Shown here: in pieces, positions 15,701 through 18,713 of the stretch
How positions within the stretch are numbered: the stretch's first letter is position 1
Layout of the letters: each line of letters opens with the position of its first letter
Assembly: GCF_001949145.1 (NCBI RefSeq)
Contig: NW_019091661.1
Span: 207,847 to 226,559, forward strand
DNA: 18,713 nucleotides
Origin: Acanthaster planci
Lineage: Eukaryota > Echinodermata > Asteroidea > Valvatida > Acanthasteridae
Direction of reading: 5' to 3'
Notes under the pieces: model-generated
The model's input: only the letters and a program-made list of their open reading frames with translations
What the model was told of the DNA's origin: nothing
Databases searched by the model: none
Translations under genes and position numbers: made by a program

Positions 15701-17945
15701 CCTGACAGCCGAGTTCCTCCAGACAGGCGCTGGCCAGCCCACACACCGGGTAGACATCATCCGGCTCCTGACCTACGCCGAGGGATTTGGCCTGGTCCGC
15801 ATCATCTGTGAGGTCATGTTCTTCTGCTTTATCCTCTTCTTCATCGTCAAAGAGGTGCGCAACGCCCGGCGGGAGCGGCGGCAGTATCTGCGCAACTTCT
15901 GGAACTGGACGGAGTGCGCCATCATCGGCTTCTCGGTCGGGGCGGCCATCATCTACTTCTACCGCCTCTATATCACCAATGGCCTGCTGGCCAGGCTTAA
16001 GGAAGGGGGCTACCGCTACATCAAGCTGCAGTACATAGCGTACTGGAATGAGCTCCTGGGCTACATGCTGGGCTGGATCGTGTTCCTGGCCTCGCTCAAG
16101 TTCCTGAAGTTGCTGCGCTTCAACCGTCGCATTGGGGTCCTCTCCAGCACCATCCACAATTGCTCATCAGACCTCATGTACTTTGGCATCATGTTTGGCA
16201 TTGTCTTCTTTGCTTTTGCCACGGCCTTCTACCTGATATTCGGCAGCAACGTAAGTACCTTACTGCTTCTCTCACATGCTCGCTAGATCTTGGAAAGCCC
16301 ATTGGTACTACCTTATTTCTGTGAAACTGTTCCTTAGCAAACACTTCTTGGAAGATAATTAAAAAAAATTATGTCATTCATCCTGAGAATGTAATTAACA
16401 TGTGAGCCCCCAATCCCAATGCCTTTAGGCCTTTGTACTCCGTCCCCAATTTTGGCACACTCAGCTCTTAGTCAAACTTGGCAGCCCTGTGTTGTGTGGA
16501 TCTGGGCCCGTCCATGCACCATCCTCACCACCGGTGTTTCGTGGACATCCTTAATTCTCAGGTTAGCCTAAGGATTAACATGCTCATACATGCATGCAGG
16601 TGTCCTCACACAGTGGCTCCTTTGAGTAAACCATATAGGGCCATCTACTGAGTCCATAGTCCTAGATTTGCATTCTTAGCTGTCCTAACCACCAGGTGTA
16701 CGACTATTCCGACTTCATTTACACCTGCGAGTCACTGATTGCTGCCATCTTGGGCAAGTTTAAGTTCAAGGAGCTGATGAGTGCCCAGAAGGCACTAGGC
16801 CCCTTCTTCTTCTTCTCATTCATGATGTCCATGAGCTACATCCTGATCAACATGTTCCTGACCATCATCAATGAAGCATTCAAGGTACAAGACTTTTCCA
16901 ACGTTTCTCTCTTAAGGGAAGGAAAGGATAGAGGAGAAGCCCAGGCAGAGCTGCACATTTGCCAGCATTCGAGTCAAGTCCATCTCCAGTTCCTACACAC
17001 CCAAGCTACACTGCAAGCTGTTCAAATGAACCGTGACAAAAACATTCTTTTTGTCACTTTTCACTCTGTTACTAGTGACTGGTTTAATGAATGGACTTTT
17101 GACTAGACTTGTGAGGAGACTTGTGATGGACTAGACTTCAACGCTGCGCATTGCAAAATAGCTCAGCTGGCTGTTTAAATTTAGCATCCCTTACATTTAC
17201 CTGCATGTAACCTAACATCGTCCAATTTCTAACACAGAATCCCAACCCTTCTGAGGTTTTGTGGGTTAATAGTCCACCCAAAAGTAAGTTTTATTTTTAA
17301 ATTGTGGTGTTATGTAGGATCTCCTTACCAAATCTAGAGTGACCGTACCCACTATCTCATATCACTGGATGCATTACTTACTTCACCAGGGCTCTACAGT
17401 CGCATCGTCTCTATGTCTCACTGCTTCCAGTTCCTCAGCGTAAGCCCTCTCCTAGTTGGTATCCCTACAGTCTCCTGACAGCAGACGGAGCAGACTTTCC
17501 ACAATGTCATATCCACCAGTTCTCTTCGAAGCCTCACTCACTTAAAAAGAGATTTCACATTGTTTTACCTCAAACCTGTGTTCCATTATACAATGAAAAT
17601 GACACTTTTGTTTTCTCTTTGCCCCGCCAGATTGTGAACGCCGACATCTCCAAGCAGTCCAACGAGTACGAGATGGTGGACTTCATGATCAGGCGGCTGA
17701 AGCTCTGGACGGGGCTGGGTAAGCCGCCGGCCATCCCCGGGGACAGGAGGCCAGGCGAGGGAGACGAGGACGGTGGTCCGAAGAAGGAGCAGGACCTGAT
17801 GGACGAGTTCCCCGAGAAGGTGGACCAGCTGCTCAACTCCATCGCCAAGATCTACTTTAACCATGAGAGCTTCGACGAGGTGATCCGTGGCATGGGACAG
17901 AACGGGAAGAAGGAAAAAGGGCCCAAGAAGACGATCTCAGTTTAA
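592..17945 (+). CDS. Polycystin-1-like 11-TM protein (PKD1L2-like), 3' part, 15 exons
   Basis: Join of 592-765, 1586-1863, 2177-2404, 3134-3235, 3648-3763, 4540-4705, 5764-6042, 6410-6577, 7509-7868, 10861-10990, 13060-13304, 14200-14371, 15340-16250, 16696-16884 and 17631-17945. It gives 1,276 residues and a TAA stop; residue 1 is the ATG codon at 594, which is internal. Every intron is GT...AG and every junction keeps frame (ten phase 0, three phase 1, one phase 2). Order of parts: GAIN-like ectodomain end, GPS (HLT ~156-158 of exon 3 product region), TM1 ~198-215, PLAT ~240-354, TM2 ~406-424, TM3 ~450-469, TM4 ~568-593, TM5 ~604-634, S1 ~704-720, TOP domain ~725-950, S2 ~954-976, S3 ~997-1017, S4 ~1047-1066, S5 ~1084-1106, pore and S6 ~1110-1170, tail. 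This is the polycystin-1 family plan. These proteins act at the plasma or ciliary membrane and usually pair with PKD2-type subunits. The family is secure; assignment to PKD1L2 rather than PKD1L3, PKDREJ or a lineage-specific paralogue is inference. The 5' exons are outside the window. Confidence 0.93.
766..1585 (+). other. Intron 1 (820 bp)
   Basis: GTAGG...CACAG boundaries, phase 1. It contains copy 1 of the dispersed repeat (846-975) and an unexplained antisense open frame (741-1280). The end is C-rich with direct repeats of CCACATCCCC forming the pyrimidine tract. Confidence 0.85.
846..975 (+). repeat. Dispersed intronic repeat, copy 1
   Basis: Contains TTTATCCTGTCACTTATGAC and TGGTCTTGTGAAGGGAC, matching the core shared with the other three copies (a CCCTGTTACTTGTGACTGG-like box followed by CTTGTG motifs). 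It is the most divergent upstream of the box; end points are approximate. Confidence 0.6.
1586..1863 (+). CDS. Exon 2: GAIN-like region leading into the GPS
   Basis: The acceptor is CCCACAG after a C-rich tract with repeated CCACATCCCC; the donor is CAGG|GTAAGG. It encodes residues ~58-150 and carries six N-X-S/T sequons (NVS, NET, NRT, NFT, NYT, NLT), which places it outside the cell. Near the end, SGCAYFNNLTQEW followed by EGV matches the start of a GPS motif: conserved Cys, aromatic, Trp. The next expected Cys (the usual GC after Trp) is Val here (GTC at 1858-1860). The exon ends phase 0 and the motif continues directly in exon 3. Confidence 0.9.
1864..2176 (+). other. Intron 2 (313 bp)
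   Basis: GTAAGG...GTCAG boundaries, phase 0. The only notable content is the hairpin at 1901-1961. It separates the two halves of the GPS motif. Confidence 0.9.
1903..1958. repeat. Compact inverted repeat, 20-bp arms, 16-nt loop
   Basis: The left arm TTACACAGGACTCTATGGAT (1903-1922) is complementary to the right arm ATCCATAGAGTAGTGTGTAA (1939-1958) at 18 of 20 positions, with the two mismatches adjacent. The loop is 1923-1938. Two further A-T pairs flank it (1900-1901 with 1960-1961). Size and shape fit a pre-miRNA-like hairpin or a tiny foldback element. Confidence 0.85.
2177..2404 (+). CDS. Exon 3: GPS autoproteolysis site and TM1
   Basis: The acceptor is ATTTGTCAG and the donor ATG|GTCAGT, both phase 0. 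The 76 codons begin VGPKTTKDLTQC and contain the GPS cleavage triplet HLT (2222-2230), where family members are cut between Leu and Thr. The usual C-x-C before it reads CFS, so the second Cys is missing. A sequence PPTPLDFEYIF follows, as after the GPS in polycystins, then an NLT sequon, then TM1 (IYITTIAIYVLFAFIFIW) and a basic stop-transfer stretch ARRKDRKD on the cytosolic side. This exon anchors the family call and the topology. Confidence 0.95.
2405..3133 (+). other. Intron 3 (729 bp)
   Basis: GTCAGT...TTTAG boundaries, phase 0. AT-rich with a short TA run near 2441-2451. I see no gene or strong repeat. Confidence 0.9.
3134..3235 (+). CDS. Exon 4: TM1-PLAT linker and first PLAT strands
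   Basis: The 102-nt exon is phase 0 at both ends, with acceptor TTTTTAG and donor AAG|GTAGAG. It encodes 34 residues: a GLTPLADNKPKDKY linker, then YEIAVMTGQWKGSGTDSK, which fits the opening of a PLAT/LH2 beta-sandwich (strand, then a G-x-G-T-D/T turn). It is followed in frame by exon 5, where VHFILSG completes the second strand. PLAT modules sit on the cytosolic face after TM1 in polycystin-1-like proteins and bind lipids or proteins such as arrestins. Confidence 0.93.
3236..3647 (+). other. Intron 4 (412 bp)
   Basis: GTAGAG...GCCAG boundaries, phase 0. Homopolymer T and A runs near 3259-3270 and 3429-3436; otherwise nothing recognised. Confidence 0.9.
3648..3763 (+). CDS. Exon 5: central PLAT strands
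   Basis: The acceptor is ATTGCCAG and the donor CCTAG|GTCAG, leaving phase 2. It encodes VHFILSGEDDETEVR, an acidic DD turn, and GSIDRFVMAVPR, typical of the middle PLAT strands (LxGExxxTxxxxL, then a G..D.F....). Reading frame, position and the phase-2 junction restoring Arg with exon 6 (AG|A) agree. A closely following in-frame alternative is not seen. Confidence 0.93.
3764..4539 (+). other. Intron 5 (776 bp)
   Basis: GTCAG...CTCAG boundaries, phase 2, the only phase-2 intron here. A G run (near 3830) and a C/T-rich stretch follow the donor. No gene or clear repeat seen. Confidence 0.88.
4540..4705 (+). CDS. Exon 6: C-terminal half of PLAT
   Basis: The acceptor is CTCACCTCAG and the donor GCCAG|GTTAAA. 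It encodes PLGTLNYMRLWHDNSGKGAM, then NWFLSYAAVRDLQT and FIANRWFSLVDDDGQ. The LG.L...RLWHDNSG...WFL..V.V.DLQT signature is the most conserved stretch of PLAT domains in polycystins, so the identification is firm. The domain ends just before the exon end, and exon 7 opens the cytosolic linker to TM2. Confidence 0.96.
4706..5763 (+). other. Intron 6 (1,058 bp)
   Basis: GTTAAA...TTGCAG boundaries, phase 0. It carries copy 2 of the dispersed repeat (5335-5530). The rest is AT-rich and unrecognised. Confidence 0.9.
5335..5530 (+). repeat. Dispersed intronic repeat, copy 2
   Basis: Shares with copy 3, in the same order, CATCATAAGACCAACACAAG (versus CATCACAAGACC...CAACACTAGA), TCTCCAGTATAAATTCA (versus CCTCCAGTCTGAATTCA), AAAGCATT and TACCCTGTTATGTGTG, then GGTCTCATCTAC. 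The collinear match over ~150 bases makes chance unlikely. Ends are approximate. Confidence 0.7.
5764..6042 (+). CDS. Exon 7: cytosolic linker, TM2
   Basis: A strong C-rich tract and TTGCAG precede the exon; the donor is CAG|GTATTT; both ends are phase 0. The 93 codons include FSHVFSSHTRKNLNDGHLWF and SIFLRPVGSRFTRVQRTACC. The second matches the polycystin-1 family pattern in which an H.W.S...RP..S.FTR.QR sequence runs into TM2. TM2 is TACCLMALWLEMLVNIMWY (~406-424). A short extracellular loop rich in Ser, Ala and Ile follows before TM3. Confidence 0.96.
6043..6409 (+). other. Intron 7 (367 bp)
   Basis: GTATTT...TTCAG boundaries, phase 0. No gene or repeat seen. Confidence 0.9.
6410..6577 (+). 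CDS. Exon 8: TM3 and basic cytosolic helix
   Basis: The acceptor is AAATCTTCAG and the donor GATGTG|GTAAGA; both ends are phase 0 (56 codons). It has no internal ATG in frame near its start and is easily missed by ORF finders, but the frame runs open from exon 7 to exon 9. It encodes ISIGVQSSIIVFPITLLVVQ (TM3), then a strongly basic run RKVRPRRRQKSHRR and an acidic/basic helix KEQQEELRKKYKVGKED. The GVQSSIIVFPI stretch matches the polycystin-1 family TM3 signature (G..S....FP). The basic run fits the positive-inside rule. Confidence 0.94.
6578..7508 (+). other. Intron 8 (931 bp)
   Basis: GTAAGA...TTGCAG boundaries, phase 0. An 8-bp perfect stem (6595-6602 with 6614-6621, 11-nt loop) lies 17 bases after the donor. 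Otherwise nothing recognised. Confidence 0.9.
7509..7868 (+). CDS. Exon 9: TM3-TM4 cytosolic loop, TM4, first part of TM5
   Basis: The acceptor is TCTCTCTTGCAG and the donor AAG|GTGAGG; both ends are phase 0 (120 codons). The first ~60 residues are a polar, low-complexity cytosolic loop, with several Ser/Thr in acidic context (VEDTISTRSEVN) and a basic end QRKKRKF. Then comes LPWWVVIIGWILCILSIVTA, matching the family signature P-W-W...YI.W.L at the start of TM4, then YGISFG and KEWLTSLVISFITGILFTQP, the conserved start of TM5 (S....TQPIK). TM5 is split by the 3-kb intron that follows. Confidence 0.96.
8469..8643. mobile_element. Palindromic MITE-like element (175 bp)
   Basis: The left end CACTGTTGCTATACCTCGTG (from 8469) is the reverse complement of the right end, which finishes ATAAGGTATAGCAACAGTG at 8643, except for CG versus TA at one dinucleotide. 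Similarity continues inward to AGCTTT (8501-8506) opposite AAAGCT (from 8608), so arms are ~36-38 bp with one small gap. There is no coding capacity and no clear target-site duplication. Termini CACTG...CAGTG and small size suggest a non-autonomous DNA transposon. Confidence 0.7.
10226..10317. repeat. 13-bp tandem repeat array
   Basis: Six consecutive 13-bp units of AAAGTGCTTACCT occupy 10226-10303. The first is AAAGTGCATACCT, the second ends CCC, and the last four are identical. A degenerate copy AAAGTGAGTGACCT follows. The near-perfect units imply recent expansion. On the minus strand each unit reads AGGTAAGCACTTT, containing a splice-donor-like AG|GTAAGC. Confidence 0.95.
10861..10990 (+). 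CDS. Exon 10: end of TM5 and acidic cytosolic loop
   Basis: A long pyrimidine tract ending CTCTCTCAG precedes it. The donor is CTTTT|GTAGGT, leaving phase 1; a nearby TAG|GTGCAT donor would join out of frame and run into a stop in exon 11, so it was rejected. It encodes ILLVAMFIALIIKSPN, completing TM5 after TQPIK, then a highly acidic stretch (12 of 16 residues Asp/Glu from ADEE to EDKE), then GKDEMWLHDF. The short exon lacks a long ORF, but family order and phase on both sides support it. Confidence 0.92.
10991..13059 (+). other. Intron 10 (2,069 bp)
   Basis: GTAGGT...CACACAG boundaries, phase 1. It holds copy 3 of the dispersed repeat (12769-12965) and a stretch rich in GTACA/ACATGTA words (12301-12341). 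Some short open frames occur (e.g. around 11240-11466 and 12121-12504) without recognisable protein features. Confidence 0.88.
12769..12965 (+). repeat. Dispersed intronic repeat, copy 3
   Basis: The best-preserved copy: CCTCCAGTCTGAATTCAGG, ATTCAAATGAAATGCAATGA, ACAGCATTCATTAATGCC, ATTACCCTGTTACTTGTGAC, then CTCGTG/TCTTGTTC motifs. It has an internal duplication of AAGACCACCACAGG/ GACCAACACTAG absent from copy 2. No poly-A tail or terminal inverted repeat seen, so class is unknown. Confidence 0.7.
13060..13304 (+). CDS. Exon 11: pre-S1 segment and S1
   Basis: The acceptor is CTCTCACACAG and the donor AACAAG|GTCAGT. Two bases complete the split serine codon from exon 10. It encodes a proline-rich/charged cytosolic segment (YKPPDPADLERIREQRMKEL), then REIAFYIVFLWTLMVFSYSN, the polycystin S1 helix (family pattern REI..Y..FL..L....Y.N). 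FYMKDQFVNTL and INTFNK then begin the extracellular polycystin/TOP domain, where the family has F...ALRNAF-like sequence. Confidence 0.95.
13305..14199 (+). other. Intron 11 (895 bp)
   Basis: GTCAGT...GGCAG boundaries, phase 0. Shortly after the donor a G-rich run (13329-13340) faces a C-rich run (13357-13366), which could fold back. The 3' end has a poor pyrimidine tract. No gene seen. Confidence 0.85.
14200..14371 (+). CDS. Exon 12: TOP/polycystin domain, first part
   Basis: The acceptor GGTGGCAG is preceded by a purine-rich, unusually pyrimidine-poor stretch; the donor is CCAG|GTGAGG, phase 1. It encodes VSGIKHFWRWVDTGLVPNLY, then DRWYNG, then GKVVMRQLRIKPG. The FW.WL...LVP.LY...WYNG motif, and the G...RQLR(V/I)K.. 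motif before the first finger cysteine, are hallmarks of the polycystin extracellular domain. Confidence 0.95.
14372..15339 (+). other. Intron 12 (968 bp)
   Basis: GTGAGG...CTGTAG boundaries, phase 1. It carries the inverted-repeat element at 14997-15170. Otherwise AT-rich and unrecognised. Confidence 0.9.
14997..15170. repeat. Inverted-repeat element (174 bp)
   Basis: The left arm 14997-15017 (GGCACCTTTCCATGTGCACG T) and the right arm 15150-15170 are reverse complements at 17 of 21 positions; all four differences are transitions. The interior shows weak further inverted similarity (CAATGCA words at 15053 and on the opposite strand near 15115). No target duplication is evident, so the transposon origin is uncertain. 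Confidence 0.55.
15340..16250 (+). CDS. Exon 13: TOP domain, S2-S5
   Basis: The acceptor is TGTTTCTGTAG and the donor GGCAGCAAC|GTAAGT. It is the largest exon (911 nt, 303 full codons). It opens LCDVHESFEEIVPEC: two Cys 13 residues apart (15345-15347 and 15384-15386), the spacing of the TOP-domain disulfide known in polycystin-2. Next come GYVVVVDGS, WIDRYTRAVFIEFSCYNPHV and NLFAVVCLTAEF, the conserved polycystin core. S2 is FGLVRIICEVMFFCFILFFI, S3 WTECAIIGFSVGAAIIYFYR, S4 GWIVFLASLKFLKLLRFNRR with basic residues every third position (K, K, R), and S5 DLMYFGIMFGIVFFAFATAF. Sequons NDS and NET lie in the extracellular part. Codon use is strongly G/C-ending. Confidence 0.97.
16251..16695 (+). 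other. Intron 13 (445 bp)
   Basis: GTAAGT...CACCAG boundaries, phase 0, between S5 and the pore helix. Nothing recognised inside. Confidence 0.9.
16696..16884 (+). CDS. Exon 14: pore loop and S6
   Basis: The acceptor is CTAACCACCAG and the donor TTCAAG|GTACAA; both ends are phase 0 (63 codons). It encodes YDYSDFIYTCESLIAAILGK (pore helix and filter region), then LMSAQKALGPFFFFSFMMSM and SYILINMFLTIINEAFK (S6). The LGP..FF...........LINMFL.IIN pattern is the S6 of polycystins. At the filter, where polycystin-2 has Leu-Gly-Asp, this protein has Leu-Gly-Lys (LGK, 16750-16758), followed by further lysines. Exon skipping would remove pore and S6 without shifting frame. Confidence 0.96.
16885..17630 (+). 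other. Intron 14 (746 bp)
   Basis: GTACAA...CGCCAG boundaries, phase 0. Copy 4 of the dispersed repeat lies at 16970-17145. The 3' pyrimidine tract is strong. Confidence 0.9.
16970..17145 (+). repeat. Dispersed intronic repeat, copy 4
   Basis: Shares TCTCCAGT, TGTTCAAATGAACCGTGACA, AAAACATTC, TCTGTTACTAGTGACTGGTT and repeated GACTTGTG motifs with copies 2 and 3 in the same order. Ends are approximate. Confidence 0.68.
17631..17945 (+). CDS. Exon 15: cytosolic C-terminal tail and stop
   Basis: A strong tract TTTTGTTTTCTCTTTGCCCCGCCAG precedes the exon, which ends in TAA at 17943-17945 (104 residues). It opens IVNADISKQSNEYEMVDFMI RRLK, the amphipathic segment that follows S6 in PKD1L2-like proteins, then a Pro/Gly/Asp/Glu-rich linker, then an amphipathic helix (EFPEKVDQLLNSIAKIYF) that could be a short coiled coil, then a lysine-rich end. 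The last residues are TISV: Ile at -2 and Val at 0 fit a class II PDZ ligand. No EF-hand such as that in the polycystin-2 tail is seen. Confidence 0.94.
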   Translation: MVNADISKQSNEYEMVDFMIRRLKLWTGLGKPPAIPGDRRPGEGDEDGGPKKEQDLMDEFPEKVDQLLNSIAKIYFNHESFDEVIRGMGQNGKKEKGPKKTISV

Positions 17946-18713
17946 AGAAAAAAGATTTTGGCTATCAGTCTTGAGATCGAGATGTATGTAGGTTGATAGA
18001 TTCCAGAGAAAGACTACCCATGGAATAAAAACACTGGCTCTGTTATGGTTTCACTGTGTTTGACTGTATATCACTTGATATAAAACTGTCGGGTTTTTCC
18101 TTTTTGAGTTGAGGCAAAGGATATGAACCCGTAGGACTTATCAGGTTCCTTGGATTTTCAGGTTTAAGTAAGGCCATACTTGTAAGGATCTGAATGAAGA
18201 ACTTGGTTCTGTAAACCAATTTGTTTAGTTTTAAAGGACCCATAAGAAACCAATTAGCATGCGTGATTAAACTCACTGACTGAGCAAGATCGTATAAGTT
18301 GTACAGGCATTCCTATGGCAGACGATTGATTTCAAAGAATCTTACAGCAAATGTTGTTGCAGCCCACTGATAAACATTTAAATGTGTACTTAGGTGTGTA
18401 CATAGGAAGTTAGAAACCCTTTAAAAAATTCCATTTTGACTTGATGGTTCCGTTGAATGTAGAGTATGAAATTCAGGCATTACCTTAATTTTCCATTCAC
18501 TGAAAGGTTTTTTGGTTTCATATATTACTGTAAACCTTTGTTTTGTTTCGTTTTTATGTCAGTTCCATCATTTGTGTTTTAGTGCACAGATAATTTGTTT
18601 TCAGTTTGAAAATAGATGTTTAAAATGAGCATTGGAAGAAAACTCAGTTGGGTGACGACAATTTTTTATTGGATTGAAAGTACTGAAACTGGATTTGAAA
18701 TTTCTCTGAAACC
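17946..18713 (+). other. 3' UTR and downstream flank
   Basis: The 3' UTR runs from the stop to shortly after the AATAAA at 18024. The rest is AT-rich with no open frame of interest, tRNA-like fold or repeat that I can recognise. Confidence 0.75.
18024..18029 (+). terminator. Polyadenylation signal AATAAA
   Basis: A canonical AATAAA lies 79 bases after the stop codon and is followed by a GT-rich stretch (TCTGTTATGG...GTGTTTGACTG, about 18039-18066), the usual arrangement of cleavage signal and downstream element. It implies a 3' UTR of only ~100 bases. Confidence 0.75.

Noticed and set aside
15456-16157. 233-codon open frame on the minus strand opposite exon 13
   Set aside because: It is a shadow of GC-rich, strongly biased codons in a clear sense exon; its translation is low-complexity acidic sequence with no domain, while the sense strand has the polycystin core and S2-S5.
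1-18713. Prokaryotic operon, CRISPR array, prophage or tRNA cluster
   Set aside because: Coding sequence is split by GT-AG introns, there are no spaced direct repeats of CRISPR type, and no cloverleaf-like sequence was seen.

Overview
The window is eukaryotic genomic DNA from an animal. GC-rich coding blocks sit in AT-rich introns with GT...AG boundaries, and one multi-exon gene on the plus strand explains all the convincing coding sequence. By reading order, splice-site phase and motifs I assembled 15 exons (592-17945), about 3.83 kb of CDS and 1,276 codons plus stop. All 14 junctions keep frame. The product is the C-terminal part of a polycystin-1-like 11-transmembrane protein, closest in architecture to the PKD1L2/PKD1L3 group. 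The first visible exon begins inside a codon, so the N-terminal ectodomain and the promoter lie upstream of the window. Host identity is inference: the family, the codon choice and the intron texture suit an invertebrate deuterostome, possibly a cephalochordate such as amphioxus, but nothing here proves it.

Layout: 1-591 is upstream intron with a G-rich higher-order tandem repeat. Exons 1-3 encode the end of the extracellular GAIN-like region, the GPS autoproteolysis motif and TM1. Exons 4-6 encode a PLAT/LH2 domain. Exons 7-10 encode TM2-TM5 and their cytosolic loops. Exon 11 encodes S1 of the channel module. Exons 12-13 encode the extracellular polycystin (TOP) domain, followed by S2-S5 in exon 13. 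Exon 14 encodes the pore loop and S6. Exon 15 encodes the cytosolic tail and stop. A polyadenylation signal lies 79 bases after the stop, and the remaining ~0.7 kb shows no gene.

The expected protein is a surface receptor/channel subunit: an autoproteolysed ectodomain, a lipid- or protein-binding PLAT module just inside the membrane, and a TRPP-like six-helix domain that would probably co-assemble with a polycystin-2-type partner. Points of note are a GPS that keeps the HLT cleavage triplet but has lost one matched pair of cysteines, a lysine at the selectivity-filter position that is aspartate in polycystin-2, and a possible class II PDZ ligand at the C-terminus.

The introns hold several structures that genes do not explain: a dispersed repeat family with a copy in four introns, a palindromic MITE-like element (8469-8643), a second inverted-repeat element (14997-15170), a compact 20-bp hairpin in intron 2, and a 13-bp tandem array whose minus strand repeats a splice-donor-like sequence. 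I found no RNA genes, CRISPR arrays, prokaryotic features or second protein gene.
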